A stretch of DNA of 8,538 bases from Tardiphaga sp. (GCA_028290765.1 JAQGJF010000876.1:1-8538); one strand, 5' to 3'. Counted from the stretch's first letter, positions 1 to 6,464 are shown. The notes: a model not told the origin generated them from the letters alone. A program made the numbers and translations.

Positions 1-415
1 GCTCGGATACGCCGCGGATGTAGCGCTTGGGCACCAGTGGCTGCGGCTTCGGCCCTTCGGAGAAATGCGACACCTTGCGCAGGTCGCGGCCGCTGTAACC
101 GCGGCTGCCGCGCATGATGTGGATGCAATCCTCGTGGCCCTTGGTGGTGATGATGCCGACCCGCGCGCCGCGTTTCTGGATCAGTGCGTTGGTCCCAACG
201 GTGGTACCGTGCGTGACCATTTCCAATCGGCCGCAAAGATTCTCCAGCGTCACGCCGAGCCGCGAGGCGCCAAGCGTCAGCGCATCGACCACCCCATCGG
301 CAAAATTCGGCGGGGTCGACGGCGACTTCGCCGTGGTGAGGTGGCCATCGCCGTCGATCAGGACCACGTCCGTGAATGTGCCGCCGATATCAACGCCGGC
401 CAGAAATCGCTGCAT
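1..415 (-). CDS. hyuA: Hydantoinase/oxoprolinase family protein, subunit A type (5' part, runs off the left edge)
   Basis: The reverse strand from an ATG at 415 reads open to base 1, giving 138 residues of an N-terminal hydantoinase/oxoprolinase domain. Residues 9-16 are DIGGTFTD, the nucleotide-binding phosphate loop typical of this actin/hexokinase-fold family. Residues 68-77 (THGTTVGTNA) are the second hallmark, followed by a VGIITTKGHED-like strand. Family members (N-methylhydantoinase A, acetophenone carboxylase and acetone carboxylase subunits, 5-oxoprolinase) hydrolyse cyclic amides or carboxylate ketones using ATP, in the cytoplasm. They usually work with a HyuB partner, which would lie to the left of this window. 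Full-length proteins are about 680-700 residues, so only about a fifth is visible. A GGGGG-rich Shine-Dalgarno sits just upstream of the start (about 421-427, reverse strand). The gene is divergent from the LysR gene, the usual arrangement for a LysR target. The family is clear; the substrate is not. Confidence 0.9.
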   Translation of the reverse strand, partial: MQRFLAGVDIGGTFTDVVLIDGDGHLTTAKSPSTPPNFADGVVDALTLGASRLGVTLENLCGRLEMVTHGTTVGTNALIQKRGARVGIITTKGHEDCIHIMRGSRGYSGRDLRKVSHFSEGPKPQPLVPKRYIRGVSE

Positions 416-465
416 GGAGAGCCCCCTTGGTCGAGAGCTGCGTATTCCATGCCTGCGGGCATCCG

Positions 466-482
466 GATATTGCTATAATATC
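466..482. promoter_or_regulatory. Candidate LysR operator 1: GATATT-N5-AATATC dyad
   Basis: GATATT at 466-471 and AATATC at 477-482 are exact reverse complements separated by five bases. The dyad contains a symmetric T-N11-A pair (T468 and A480), the classic core of LysR-family sites. It overlaps the extended -10 assigned to lysR, so occupancy would block lysR transcription. The symmetry is seen directly; the protein that binds it is inferred. Confidence 0.55.
471..479 (+). promoter_or_regulatory. Extended -10 promoter element for the lysR gene
   Basis: TGCTATAAT at 471-479 matches the extended -10 consensus TGnTATAAT exactly. Transcription would begin near 485-487, about 30 bases before the lysR ATG. 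No good -35 hexamer lies 16-18 bases upstream (the sequence around 451-456 is GCCTGC), which extended -10 promoters tolerate. The element lies inside operator dyad 1, which suggests autoregulation. Confidence 0.55.
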
Positions 483-491
483 TATATTTGT

Positions 492-509
492 CATATCGAT
501 TTTGATATG
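492..509. promoter_or_regulatory. Candidate LysR operator 2: CATATC-N6-GATATG dyad
   Basis: CATATC at 492-497 and GATATG at 504-509 are exact reverse complements with a six-base spacer. The centre lies about 26.5 bp from the centre of the dyad at 466-482, so both would face the same general side of the helix for a LysR tetramer. It sits in the lysR 5' untranslated region and at the likely -35 of hyuA. LysR proteins usually contact one recognition site and one activation site, and this pair fits that layout. Confidence 0.45.
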
Positions 510-516
510 GGGCCTC

Positions 517-1455
517 ATGAACCTCAAACATTGGCGCCATTTTCTATCGATTGCCGAAGTGCGCAGCCTGACCGGCGCGGCCGAACGCCTGGGTGTACCC
601 CAGCCTGTGCTGAGCCGGGAGATGCGCGATCTCGAGGCCAGCCTCGGAAACACACTTTTCGTTCGCCACGCGCGCGGCGTGGCGCTGACACCCAACGGCG
701 AGATTTTTCGAAGACGTGCCGAGGCGATCCTGCGTGACATCGCGCGCCTCCCCTCCGAGGTTGCGGGCGGTAATCACATCGAGGCCGGCACGCTGTCGCT
801 TGGCATGCCGCCGTCGATGGCGGGTCCACTCACCGGGCCACTGGTGGCACAATTCCGTCGGCAGTTTCCGCAGGTGCATCTGCATTTGCGCGAGGCCACC
901 TCGATCGACATTCGCAACGGCCTGCTCGGCCGCGAACTTGATCTCGGCATTCTCTCAACGCCGTTGATCGAGCCGCAGTTGGCGCTGCATCCGCTGATCG
1001 AGGAACCCATGGTGCTGGTCGGTCCACCCAATTGCGACCTGGATCCAGCGCGACCGGTAACGACGACGGAAATCGCCGCGCTGCCACTGATCCTGGCGCG
1101 ACGCCCCAACAGCACGCGGATCATCCTCGAGCACGCCATGGAATCGATCGGGCTGGCGCCCAACATCGTCATCGAGATCGACACCGCGCCGATCGGCGAT
1201 CTGATCCGGCGCGAGCTGGGCTACTCGGTGCTGCCGAGCTGCTTTCTCGCCTCACACCGCCATCATCAATTGCGCTACGCGCCGGTGCGGGGATTATGGA
1301 TCGGCTGGATGATCGGCTCGCTGCGCAACCTGCCGATGACGCCGGCCGCGCAGCGGATGGCCGACATGATGCTGGCGATGATCGCCGAGCCCGGCGACTG
1401 GCCGCTGTGGACAGATGAGACTCTCAGACAAGGCTTGCGTGGCCTGTCGCTATAA
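517..1455 (+). CDS. LysR-family transcriptional regulator
   Basis: The 312-residue product has normal LysR length and layout. A winged helix-turn-helix spans about residues 1-62 (recognition region 18-40: SLTGAAERLG, then PQPVLSREMRDLE), followed by a linker helix and a periplasmic-binding-like effector domain from about 92 to 295. The effector domain opens with GTLSLGMPPSMAGPLTGPL, a pattern reminiscent of the Nac/Cbl-like branch. I chose the ATG at 517 because it places NLKHWRHFLSIAE, the usual LysR N-terminus, right after the start. The frame stays open upstream to 376, but that extension crosses the promoter. GGGG at 509-512 is a weak Shine-Dalgarno. It is divergent from hyuA and co-directional with the catabolic operon, so it probably controls one or both in response to the imported compound or an intermediate. 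The family call is firm; the effector is unknown. Confidence 0.95.
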   Translation: MNLKHWRHFLSIAEVRSLTGAAERLGVPQPVLSREMRDLEASLGNTLFVRHARGVALTPNGEIFRRRAEAILRDIARLPSEVAGGNHIEAGTLSLGMPPSMAGPLTGPLVAQFRRQFPQVHLHLREATSIDIRNGLLGRELDLGILSTPLIEPQLALHPLIEEPMVLVGPPNCDLDPARPVTTTEIAALPLILARRPNSTRIILEHAMESIGLAPNIVIEIDTAPIGDLIRRELGYSVLPSCFLASHRHHQLRYAPVRGLWIGWMIGSLRNLPMTPAAQRMADMMLAMIAEPGDWPLWTDETLRQGLRGLSL

Positions 1456-1589
1456 CCGCAACAGCCGGTTCACCTGACACATTTAGTCACTTGACCAAAA
1501 AACCGTTTGAAACGTCGGACGGGATATGCATACCTGTGCGCCGACAACCGGCTTGACCGGGCACGACAATAATCTCGGGAGGCGCACCG
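1456..1589 (+). promoter_or_regulatory. Intergenic region upstream of the catabolic operon
   Basis: This is the non-coding space between lysR and the leader ORF. It has a tandem repeat TCACCTGAC (1470-1478) and TCACTTGAC (1487-1495), 17 bp apart; the first eight bases of each unit form a small dyad, TCAnnTGA. It also has an 11-bp palindrome CGTTTGAAACG (1504-1514) and an 8-bp palindrome TATGCATA (1525-1532). GATATG at 1523-1528 repeats the half-site hexamer of the divergent operator. Possible -35 hexamers are TTGAAA (1507-1512) and TTGACC (1553-1558), but neither has a clear -10 at proper spacing. An operon promoter is likely here but cannot be pinned down by eye. No convincing Rho-independent terminator follows lysR, so read-through into the operon is possible. 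Confidence 0.4.
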
Positions 1590-1652
1590 ATGACCGCCGG
1601 TTCTGGCCTCCGACGCCGCGGCACTGACCGGGTGATGGAGGCAACAGCTTGA
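1590..1652 (+). CDS. Possible 20-residue leader peptide, coupled to the first dehydrogenase gene
   Basis: A short ORF starts at an ATG at 1590 and ends at a TGA at 1650-1652. A strong Shine-Dalgarno, GGGAGG at 1577-1582, lies seven bases before the ATG. The peptide begins MTAGSGLRRR and ends VMEATA. It has no recognisable domain, no run of one amino acid long enough for classical attenuation beyond three arginines, and no membrane segment. The stop overlaps the TTG start of the next gene in the string TTGA, so a ribosome finishing here could restart on the weak TTG codon. Translation is inferred from the Shine-Dalgarno and the overlap only; chance occurrence is possible. Confidence 0.4.
   Translation: MTAGSGLRRRGTDRVMEATA
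1637..1641 (+). promoter_or_regulatory. Ribosome binding site deciding the TTG start at 1649
   Basis: GGAGG at 1637-1641 lies seven bases before TTG at 1649. This supports TTG as the start of the first dehydrogenase. The resulting N-terminus (MKILVTGANGFIGG) aligns residue for residue with that of the ATG-initiated paralogue at 3686. Confidence 0.75.
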
Positions 1653-2635
1653 AGATACTTGTGACGGGGGCCAACGGGTTCATCGGTGGTGCGCTGGTGG
1701 AGCGTATCCTGGCCTCGAACGGCGTCGGTGACGGTGGCTCGACGCTCAATCAGCTCACGCTCTCCGATGCCAGGTTCGACCAGGCTTCGTCCGATCCACG
1801 CGTTTGCCAGGTTCCCGGCGATCTCGCCGACCCCGACGTGCTGTCAAGGGCGCTGGGCAACGGCCCCGACTGCATTTTCCATCTGGCGGCAGTTCCGGGG
1901 GGCGCCGCCGAGGCCGATTACGATCTGGGCAAGCGGGTTAACATCGACGCGACCATGCGGTTGATCGACGGTGTACGAAACAAGCCCAATCGGCCGCGCC
2001 TCGTGGTCTGTAGCAGCATCGCTGTGTTCGGCCCTCCGCTGCCTGCCATCGTCGACGACGACACGCCACCCTCGCCGGCGCTGAGTTACGGCGCCCAGAA
2101 GCTCATGATGGAAATCTATCTTTCTGACCTTGCCCGTCGTGGCGAGGTTGATGCCAGGTGTGTCCGGCTACCCGGTATCCTCGCGCGGCCACACCAGGCC
2201 GGAGGGCACATTTCCGCCTATATGAGCAATATTTTTCATGCCGTCGCCGCCGGCGAACAATTCGTTTGCCCGGTGTCGAAAAGCGCGGTTGCATGGTTCA
2301 TGTCGGTTACGTGCGTGGTCGAGGATCTGCTTCATGCAGCGCGCATCGACCCATCCGCATTGCGCGGCGCACGGATATGGACGCTCCCCGCGCTGCACCT
2401 GACCATGGGTGAGCTCGCCGCGGCAATCGGCTCGGCCACCGTCCGCGATTCAGAAGCGCTGGTTCGATACGAACCCAACGAGGCGATCGAATCGCAGTTC
2501 GGCCGCTATCCACCGCTGCGAACTCCGCTCGCTGATAAGCTCGGCTTTCGCCACGACGGCAGCGCCGCCAGCATGGTGCGCAACGCACTTCATCATGCAG
2601 GAATAAAAACGACAAAGCCATCGAAGGGCTCGTAG
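1649..2635 (+). CDS. NAD-dependent epimerase/dehydratase-family SDR, D-erythronate dehydrogenase (DenD)-like
   Basis: This is a 328-residue extended short-chain dehydrogenase. The Rossmann glycine motif is G7-A-N-G10-F-I-G13. An acidic residue, D40, ends the second beta strand and points to NAD rather than NADP. The catalytic set is S122/S123 with Y147-x-x-x-K151 (SYGAQK). The segments DCIFHLAAV, EADYDLGKRVN, AIVDDDTPPSP and SYGAQKLMMEIYLSDLARRG are what I recall of the DenD family, which oxidises D-erythronate at C2. The rare TTG start is supported by a good Shine-Dalgarno, by homology to the paralogue, and by overlap with the leader ORF. It is the first full-length operon gene, 47 bp before the binding-protein gene. 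No kinase or aldolase partners of the known erythronate pathway are visible, so the substrate may differ. The fold and cofactor class are firm; the DenD-like assignment is moderate. Confidence 0.9.
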   Translation: MKILVTGANGFIGGALVERILASNGVGDGGSTLNQLTLSDARFDQASSDPRVCQVPGDLADPDVLSRALGNGPDCIFHLAAVPGGAAEADYDLGKRVNIDATMRLIDGVRNKPNRPRLVVCSSIAVFGPPLPAIVDDDTPPSPALSYGAQKLMMEIYLSDLARRGEVDARCVRLPGILARPHQAGGHISAYMSNIFHAVAAGEQFVCPVSKSAVAWFMSVTCVVEDLLHAARIDPSALRGARIWTLPALHLTMGELAAAIGSATVRDSEALVRYEPNEAIESQFGRYPPLRTPLADKLGFRHDGSAASMVRNALHHAGIKTTKPSKGS

Positions 2636-2682
2636 AAGCCTGCATTGAAAATATCCCGAACGAGAAACAACAGGAGGAGCGC

Positions 2683-3612
2683 GTGCTGAAATTCTCACGA
2701 ACATTTTGGGGCTGCCTCGGCATCCTCACGCTTGCGGCGTCGCCATCCCTGGCGGACAAGATCGCCATTGCGACGTCTGCCAACGCGGAAGTCGCGGCCC
2801 TCTATGTGGCCCAGGAAGAGGGCCTGTTCGCCAAGAACGGCCTGGACACCGAAATCAAGATCATCGCGCTGAACCCGACCATTCCGGCCTCGCTGCTGTC
2901 GGAGTCGATCCAGATCGGCGTCCCGACACCGACGGTCTTCGATCAGGCGGTCGACAATGGTCTCGATCTCGTGACCATTGCCGGCGTGTCCACCGTTCGA
3001 AGCGACTACAAGGGCGTGGCGCTGGTGGTTCGCGCCGACGCCAATATGGCGGCACCGAAGGATTTTGTCGGGAAGACGGTTGCCGTGCCCGGCCTGAACG
3101 CGGTTCTGCACATCGCGGTTCAACTCTGGCTGGAAAAGGGCGGCGTCGATCCGAAGACCGTTCGCTTCGTCGAGGCGCCGCTGGCGACGATGAGCGACCT
3201 GCTGAAATCCAGCCAGGTCGACGCGGCGATCGGTATCGATCCCTTCCTGCCGCGCATGATCGACACCGGCGTCGCCAAGCACGTGGCCTATTTCCTCAGC
3301 GAGGTCGCGGCAGACCAGCAGACCATGTTTTACGCGACGACGCGTGCCTGGGCCGCGAAAAACCCCAAAAGTGTCGAAGCCTTCCGGGTGAGCCTCAAGC
3401 AGGCGGCGGAGTTCATCGAAGCCAATCCGGACAAGGCCAGGGCAGATATTATCAAGTACTTCAAGATCCCGCCGGAGACGGCTGCCCGCATGGCGCTGCC
3501 GCGGACCGCTCCCGATCTGTCGCCGGAGCAGGTGACGTTCTGGGCTGACGTCATGAAGCGTTTCGGACTGGTCCAGAACAAGATCGATCCATCCAAGGTC
3601 ATGATCCGCTAG
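2683..3612 (+). CDS. ABC transporter periplasmic substrate-binding protein (NitT/TauT family, NMT1/SsuA-like)
   Basis: The 309-residue product starts with a Sec signal peptide: a basic N-terminus, a hydrophobic core GCLGILTLAA, and a likely cut after A24 (SPSLA|DK). There is no lipobox. The mature part opens with the family pattern AALYVAQEEGLFAKNGLD, continues with LVVRADANMAAPKDFVGKTVAVPGLN at the hinge, and has the second-lobe motif VDAAIGIDPFLPRMI. Homologues bind nitrate, sulfonates, taurine, thiamine precursors or aromatic acids and feed them to membrane permeases. The start is GTG at 2683 with AGGAGG at 2672-2677, five bases away. The gene is separated from its presumed ATPase and permeases (5688-7983) by two enzyme genes, which is unusual, and it lies between two paralogous dehydrogenases. 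A stable hairpin follows it. The ligand cannot be told from the sequence. Confidence 0.92.
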   Translation: MLKFSRTFWGCLGILTLAASPSLADKIAIATSANAEVAALYVAQEEGLFAKNGLDTEIKIIALNPTIPASLLSESIQIGVPTPTVFDQAVDNGLDLVTIAGVSTVRSDYKGVALVVRADANMAAPKDFVGKTVAVPGLNAVLHIAVQLWLEKGGVDPKTVRFVEAPLATMSDLLKSSQVDAAIGIDPFLPRMIDTGVAKHVAYFLSEVAADQQTMFYATTRAWAAKNPKSVEAFRVSLKQAAEFIEANPDKARADIIKYFKIPPETAARMALPRTAPDLSPEQVTFWADVMKRFGLVQNKIDPSKVMIR

Positions 3613-3621
3613 GCAGGGCGA

Positions 3622-3649
3622 TCGGCGCCGCGCCCGGGCACGGCGTCGA
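3622..3649 (+). other. Intercistronic stem-loop after the binding-protein gene
   Basis: Bases 3622-3630 (TCGGCGCCG) pair with 3641-3649 (CGGCGTCGA) over nine positions with one G-U. The ten-base loop itself holds GCCCGGGC. No T-tract follows, so it is not a simple intrinsic terminator. A hairpin in this position, just after a binding-protein gene, commonly protects the upstream mRNA 3' end or limits read-through, giving more binding protein than the downstream enzymes. That role is inferred. Confidence 0.55.
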
Positions 3650-3685
3650 ATGGCTCGACGAAGCAGGTGAGAGAAGGCAGCGTAG

Positions 3686-4654
3686 ATGAACATCTTTGTT
3701 ACCGGCGCGACCGGATTCCTCGGCCGGGCGCTCGTTTCGCGCCTGCTCGCCGATGGCACGATCGGAGACGGGCACTCTCCTTTCAAATCGCTTGTGCTGC
3801 TCGGTCGGAATTTTCCCAACCCGCCTCAGGACGGCCGTATCCGCCTGGTTCGGGGCGATATTCGCGATCCGGCGGCGCGCGCCGAAGCGCTCAGGGACCG
3901 GGTCGATTGCGTGTTTCATCTGGCCGGCCTGCTGATCGCACAGACCGAGCCCAATTTCGATCTCGGCCGTGCCGTCAACCTGGAAGCGACCATCGATCTT
4001 TGCGAAGAGCTGCGCGAGCATGGCTGCCCGCTGTTCCTCTTCACCAGCACGATCGGCGTCTACGGCCCTTCGTTGCCGGATCCGGTCGACGACGACACCC
4101 TGCCCCGCCCCAATCTCACCTATGGCGCCCACAAGCTGATGGCCGAAGTTTATCTCGCCGATTTCGCGCGGCGCGGCTTCCTCGATGCCCGCAGTGTGCG
4201 CGTGCCCGGAACCCTGCCCCGGCCGCGGCTGCCGGACCGCACGTTCTCGCCGGCGTTCGGCAGCAACCTCATTCACGCGATGGTGGCGGGCGAGAAATTT
4301 CACGCGCCGGTCTCGCCCGAGGCCACCCTGTGGGCTGTCTCGCGGCGCCGGACCATCGAGAACATTATGCGATCGGCCGCCGCACCAAAGGAAAAGTTGC
4401 CGCGTCATCGCGTCTGGCAGCTTCCGGCGCTGCACCTGACGATGGGCGAGCTCGCTGCCGGCGTTGCCGCGAAAATCGGGGCCGACCGGGCCTCGCTGGT
4501 CACCTGGGATCCCATTCCAGAACTGGAAAGTGCGCTGGGGCGGTTTCCGCGGCTTGTGACCAAGGTCGCGGACGAACTCCGCCTTCGCCACGACGGCACG
4601 GTCGATGCGCTGATCGACAACGTCCTCGACGACATCAGGACCGGCGACATCTGA
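3686..4654 (+). CDS. NAD(P)-dependent epimerase/dehydratase-family SDR, second DenD-like paralogue
   Basis: This 322-residue extended SDR is clearly paralogous to the product at 1649-2635. Both share the glycine motif (G7-A-T-G10-F-L-G13), VDDDT, YxxxK (Y146, K150; TYGAHKLMAEVYLADFARRG) and the identical block PALHLTMGELAA from residue 247. The end of the second beta strand differs: the first SDR has D40, whereas this one reads LLGRN, with glycine at 40 and arginine at 41. That suggests preference for NADP or relaxed cofactor use. The serine region is also altered (TSTIGVYG against SSIAVFG). GAGAAGG at 3671-3677 precedes the ATG by eight bases. It lies 39 bp before the FAH-family gene. The two enzymes may act on successive or stereoisomeric intermediates, or run in opposite redox directions. 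The family is firm; the reaction is unknown. Confidence 0.9.
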   Translation: MNIFVTGATGFLGRALVSRLLADGTIGDGHSPFKSLVLLGRNFPNPPQDGRIRLVRGDIRDPAARAEALRDRVDCVFHLAGLLIAQTEPNFDLGRAVNLEATIDLCEELREHGCPLFLFTSTIGVYGPSLPDPVDDDTLPRPNLTYGAHKLMAEVYLADFARRGFLDARSVRVPGTLPRPRLPDRTFSPAFGSNLIHAMVAGEKFHAPVSPEATLWAVSRRRTIENIMRSAAAPKEKLPRHRVWQLPALHLTMGELAAGVAAKIGADRASLVTWDPIPELESALGRFPRLVTKVADELRLRHDGTVDALIDNVLDDIRTGDI

Positions 4655-4693
4655 GGCCAAAAGCAGATTCATCATTTAAGCGAAGGAGAATTC

Positions 4694-5671
4694 ATGAAAC
4701 TCGCGACAATCGACAACGGCACCCGCGACGGCGGGCTGGTTGTCGTCTCAACGGACCTCAGCACCATGGTGTCCGCCGGCGGCGTGGCGCCGACGCTGCA
4801 GGCGGCGCTGGAATCCTGGGACAGCGCCGAACCGCGCCTGCGCAAACTCGCCGAGACGCTCAACGGCGGCGGCGGAAAATCATTCGATCCGGCAAACGTG
4901 CTGGCGCCGCTGCCCCGCGCCTATCAGTGGATCGACGGTTCGGTGTTCAAGAACCATCTTCGGCTGATGTCGACCGCCTTCAACCGCGACCCCGACAAGG
5001 AGGTGAACTATCCCAACCCGCTGATGTATCAGGGCGGCTCGGATTCGTTTCTCGGCGCCCGGCACGAGGTCGTGCTGCCCAGCGAAGCGGATTTCATCGA
5101 TTTCGAGGCCGAGATCGGAATTATCCTGTCCGACGTTCCCATGGGCACCAAGGCCGCGGACGCCGCGAAATACATCAAGCTCCTGGTCCTGATCAACGAC
5201 GTCAGCCTGCGCCGGCTCGCTCCGATCGAGATGGACATGGGTTTCGGATGGCTGCAGGCCAAGCCGAGTTCAGCTTTCTCGCTGACTGCCGTGACGCCCG
5301 ACGAACTCGGCGCGAGCTGGAAGGACGGCCGCCTCGAGCGGCCAATTCGGATCGCCTGGAACGGCGAACATTTCGGCGCGCCGAACGGACGTGAAATGTC
5401 GTTCAATTTTCCGCGGCTGATCGAGCACGCCGCCTATAGCCGGTCGCTGTCGGCGGGAACCGTGATCGGCTCGGGCACGGTGTCGAACGCAGCTTACAAG
5501 GAGGTCGGATCGGCCTGCATCGCGGAACGCCGCGCCATCGAGATGATCGAGCACGGTACTCCCAAAACCAATTTCATGAAGTTCGGCGACCGCGTCCAGA
5601 TCGATATGACCGACGACGATGGCCGGTCGATCTTCGGCGGCATCGATCAGCGCATTCGCGCGGCATCTTGA
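4694..5671 (+). CDS. Fumarylacetoacetate hydrolase (FAH) family protein
   Basis: The 325-residue product has two parts. An N-terminal domain covers about residues 1-75; its opening MKLATIDNGTRDGGLVVVS and APLPRAYQW are typical of the FAH branch with a distinct N-terminal domain. The FAH catalytic domain follows from about 85 to the end. Metal ligands are visible as E138-A-E140 (DFEAEIGI) and D169 (INDVSLR). K190 in LQAKPSSAF matches the active-site lysine, and GTVIGSGTVSN is the conserved glycine-rich turn. The family cleaves C-C bonds of acylpyruvates and beta-diketones, decarboxylates or isomerises ring-cleavage products, or hydrolyses and dehydrates 2-keto-3-deoxy sugar acids. It needs Mg or Mn and acts in the cytoplasm. 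AAGGAG at 4683-4688 sits five bases before the ATG. Only 16 bp separate it from the ATPase gene, consistent with co-transcription. All key residues are present, so it should be active; the exact reaction is open. Confidence 0.93.
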   Translation: MKLATIDNGTRDGGLVVVSTDLSTMVSAGGVAPTLQAALESWDSAEPRLRKLAETLNGGGGKSFDPANVLAPLPRAYQWIDGSVFKNHLRLMSTAFNRDPDKEVNYPNPLMYQGGSDSFLGARHEVVLPSEADFIDFEAEIGIILSDVPMGTKAADAAKYIKLLVLINDVSLRRLAPIEMDMGFGWLQAKPSSAFSLTAVTPDELGASWKDGRLERPIRIAWNGEHFGAPNGREMSFNFPRLIEHAAYSRSLSAGTVIGSGTVSNAAYKEVGSACIAERRAIEMIEHGTPKTNFMKFGDRVQIDMTDDDGRSIFGGIDQRIRAAS

Positions 5672-5687
5672 GTTGGACGGAACCGGT

Positions 5688-6464
5688 ATGGTCATGGCCG
5701 CCACCGATCAGGAAATCGACGTCACCTCCGTCGATCTGACGCTGGGCAACCAGTCCATCCTGAAAGGGATCGACCTATCGATCAGGCGCAGGGAATTCGT
5801 CTGCGTCGTGGGACCTTCAGGTTGCGGCAAGACCTCCTTGCTGCGCCTGCTGGCGGGGCTTTACCAGCCCACGCGCGGCGCGGTGAGCTATCGCGGCACG
5901 GCCATGACAAAACCGCGTCAGGACATCGCCGTGGTGTTCCAGGACTACGGCAAGGCGCTGCTGCCGTGGCGAACCGCCCATGGCAACATCGCCCTCGCGC
6001 TGGAAGCGATCGGCAGCCCCCGCGACACCAGGGATCGCCGGATTACGGACCTGCTCGCCAAGGTCGGCCTCGCCGGCCAGGAGGACAAGTATCCCAACCA
6101 AATGTCCGGCGGGATGCAGCAGCGCCTGCAGATTGCGCGCTGTCTGGCCCAAGAGCCCAAGGTACTGCTGATGGACGAACCATTCGGCGCTCTGGATGCG
6201 ATGACGAGGCAGGGCTTGCAGGACGAGATCCTCTCGATCGTGGAGTCGTCCGGCGCCAGCGCTTTCTTCGTCACCCATGACATCGAGGAAGCGATTTATC
6301 TCGGCGACCGCGTGATCGGACTTTTGCCCCATCCGGGCCGGGTTGGAATTGCCATCGACGTCGATTTGCCGCGTCCCCGCGACCAGCTGACGACGCGCGA
6401 ACTGCCGCATTTCCTGCATTTGCGACGGGAGCTGTTCGATTTCATCAAGCGGGCCGAGGCATGA
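5688..6464 (+). CDS. ABC transporter ATP-binding protein (NitT/TauT family, SsuB/TauB-like)
   Basis: The 258-residue ATPase has every nucleotide-binding motif: Walker A GPSGCGKTS (43-51), Q-loop VVFQDYGKALLPW with Q85, signature MSGGMQQRLQIA (139-150), Walker B VLLMDEPFGALD (159-170, D163 and E164) and switch histidine H197 (VTHDIEEA). The LLPW after the Q-loop and the length of about 255 residues are typical of nitrate/sulfonate/taurine-type importers. The frame stays open upstream to 5619, but that would overlap the FAH-family gene by about 50 bases. The ATG at 5688, with a weak GGACGG at 5676-5681, is preferred; ATG at 5694 is an alternative. Its stop overlaps the permease start (ATGA, 6461-6464), showing translational coupling. 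It would energise uptake of the ligand of the binding protein at 2683-3612. Confidence 0.95.
   Translation: MVMAATDQEIDVTSVDLTLGNQSILKGIDLSIRRREFVCVVGPSGCGKTSLLRLLAGLYQPTRGAVSYRGTAMTKPRQDIAVVFQDYGKALLPWRTAHGNIALALEAIGSPRDTRDRRITDLLAKVGLAGQEDKYPNQMSGGMQQRLQIARCLAQEPKVLLMDEPFGALDAMTRQGLQDEILSIVESSGASAFFVTHDIEEAIYLGDRVIGLLPHPGRVGIAIDVDLPRPRDQLTTRELPHFLHLRRELFDFIKRAEA

Larger units (their letters stand above)
416..516. promoter_or_regulatory. Divergent hyuA/lysR promoter-operator region
   Basis: These 101 bases separate the two divergent starts. The stretch 466-509 is conspicuously AT-rich against a GC-rich background. It holds two interrupted inverted repeats and a perfect extended -10 (listed separately). 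On the reverse strand, bases 494-489 read ATGACA, five of six matches to a -35 hexamer for hyuA, but no convincing -10 follows at normal spacing. The arrangement fits a LysR regulator that represses its own promoter and activates the divergent gene. That model is inferred from family behaviour. Confidence 0.6.

Noticed and set aside
65..478. Plus-strand ORFs opposite the hydantoinase gene
   Set aside because: The reverse strand encodes an unmistakable HyuA N-terminus. These frames are shadows with arginine-rich, domain-free translations.
376..516. N-terminal extension of the LysR ORF to 376, including a hydrophobic stretch that looks like a membrane segment
   Set aside because: It runs across the hyuA start and the AT-rich promoter. 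The hydrophobic run comes from AT-rich regulatory DNA, and the standard LysR N-terminus begins at 517.
1454..1470. Possible terminator hairpin after lysR (AACCG paired with CGGTT)
   Set aside because: It has only five base pairs, includes the stop codon and lacks a following T-tract. Not strong enough to call.
1553..1573. TTGACC followed by AATAAT as an operon promoter
   Set aside because: The two hexamers are only nine bases apart, far short of the 16-18 needed.
2695..3819. 374-codon reverse-strand ORF opposite the binding-protein gene
   Set aside because: Its translation is low-complexity, rich in R, G, D and H, with no domain. It is a high-GC shadow of a clear SBP gene and part of the next SDR.
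3599..4675. 358-codon reverse-strand ORF opposite the second SDR
   Set aside because: It has no domain and shadow-type composition. It would lie wholly antisense to an intact enzyme gene.
3667..5394. 575-codon plus-strand ORF overlapping the second SDR and the FAH-family gene in another frame
   Set aside because: Its translation is R/G/A-rich without recognisable motifs, whereas the overlapped frames have full catalytic motifs and good ribosome binding sites.
5619..5687. Upstream start for the ABC ATPase at 5619
   Set aside because: It would add 23 residues unlike the family and overlap the end of the FAH-family gene. ATG 5688 gives the normal length.
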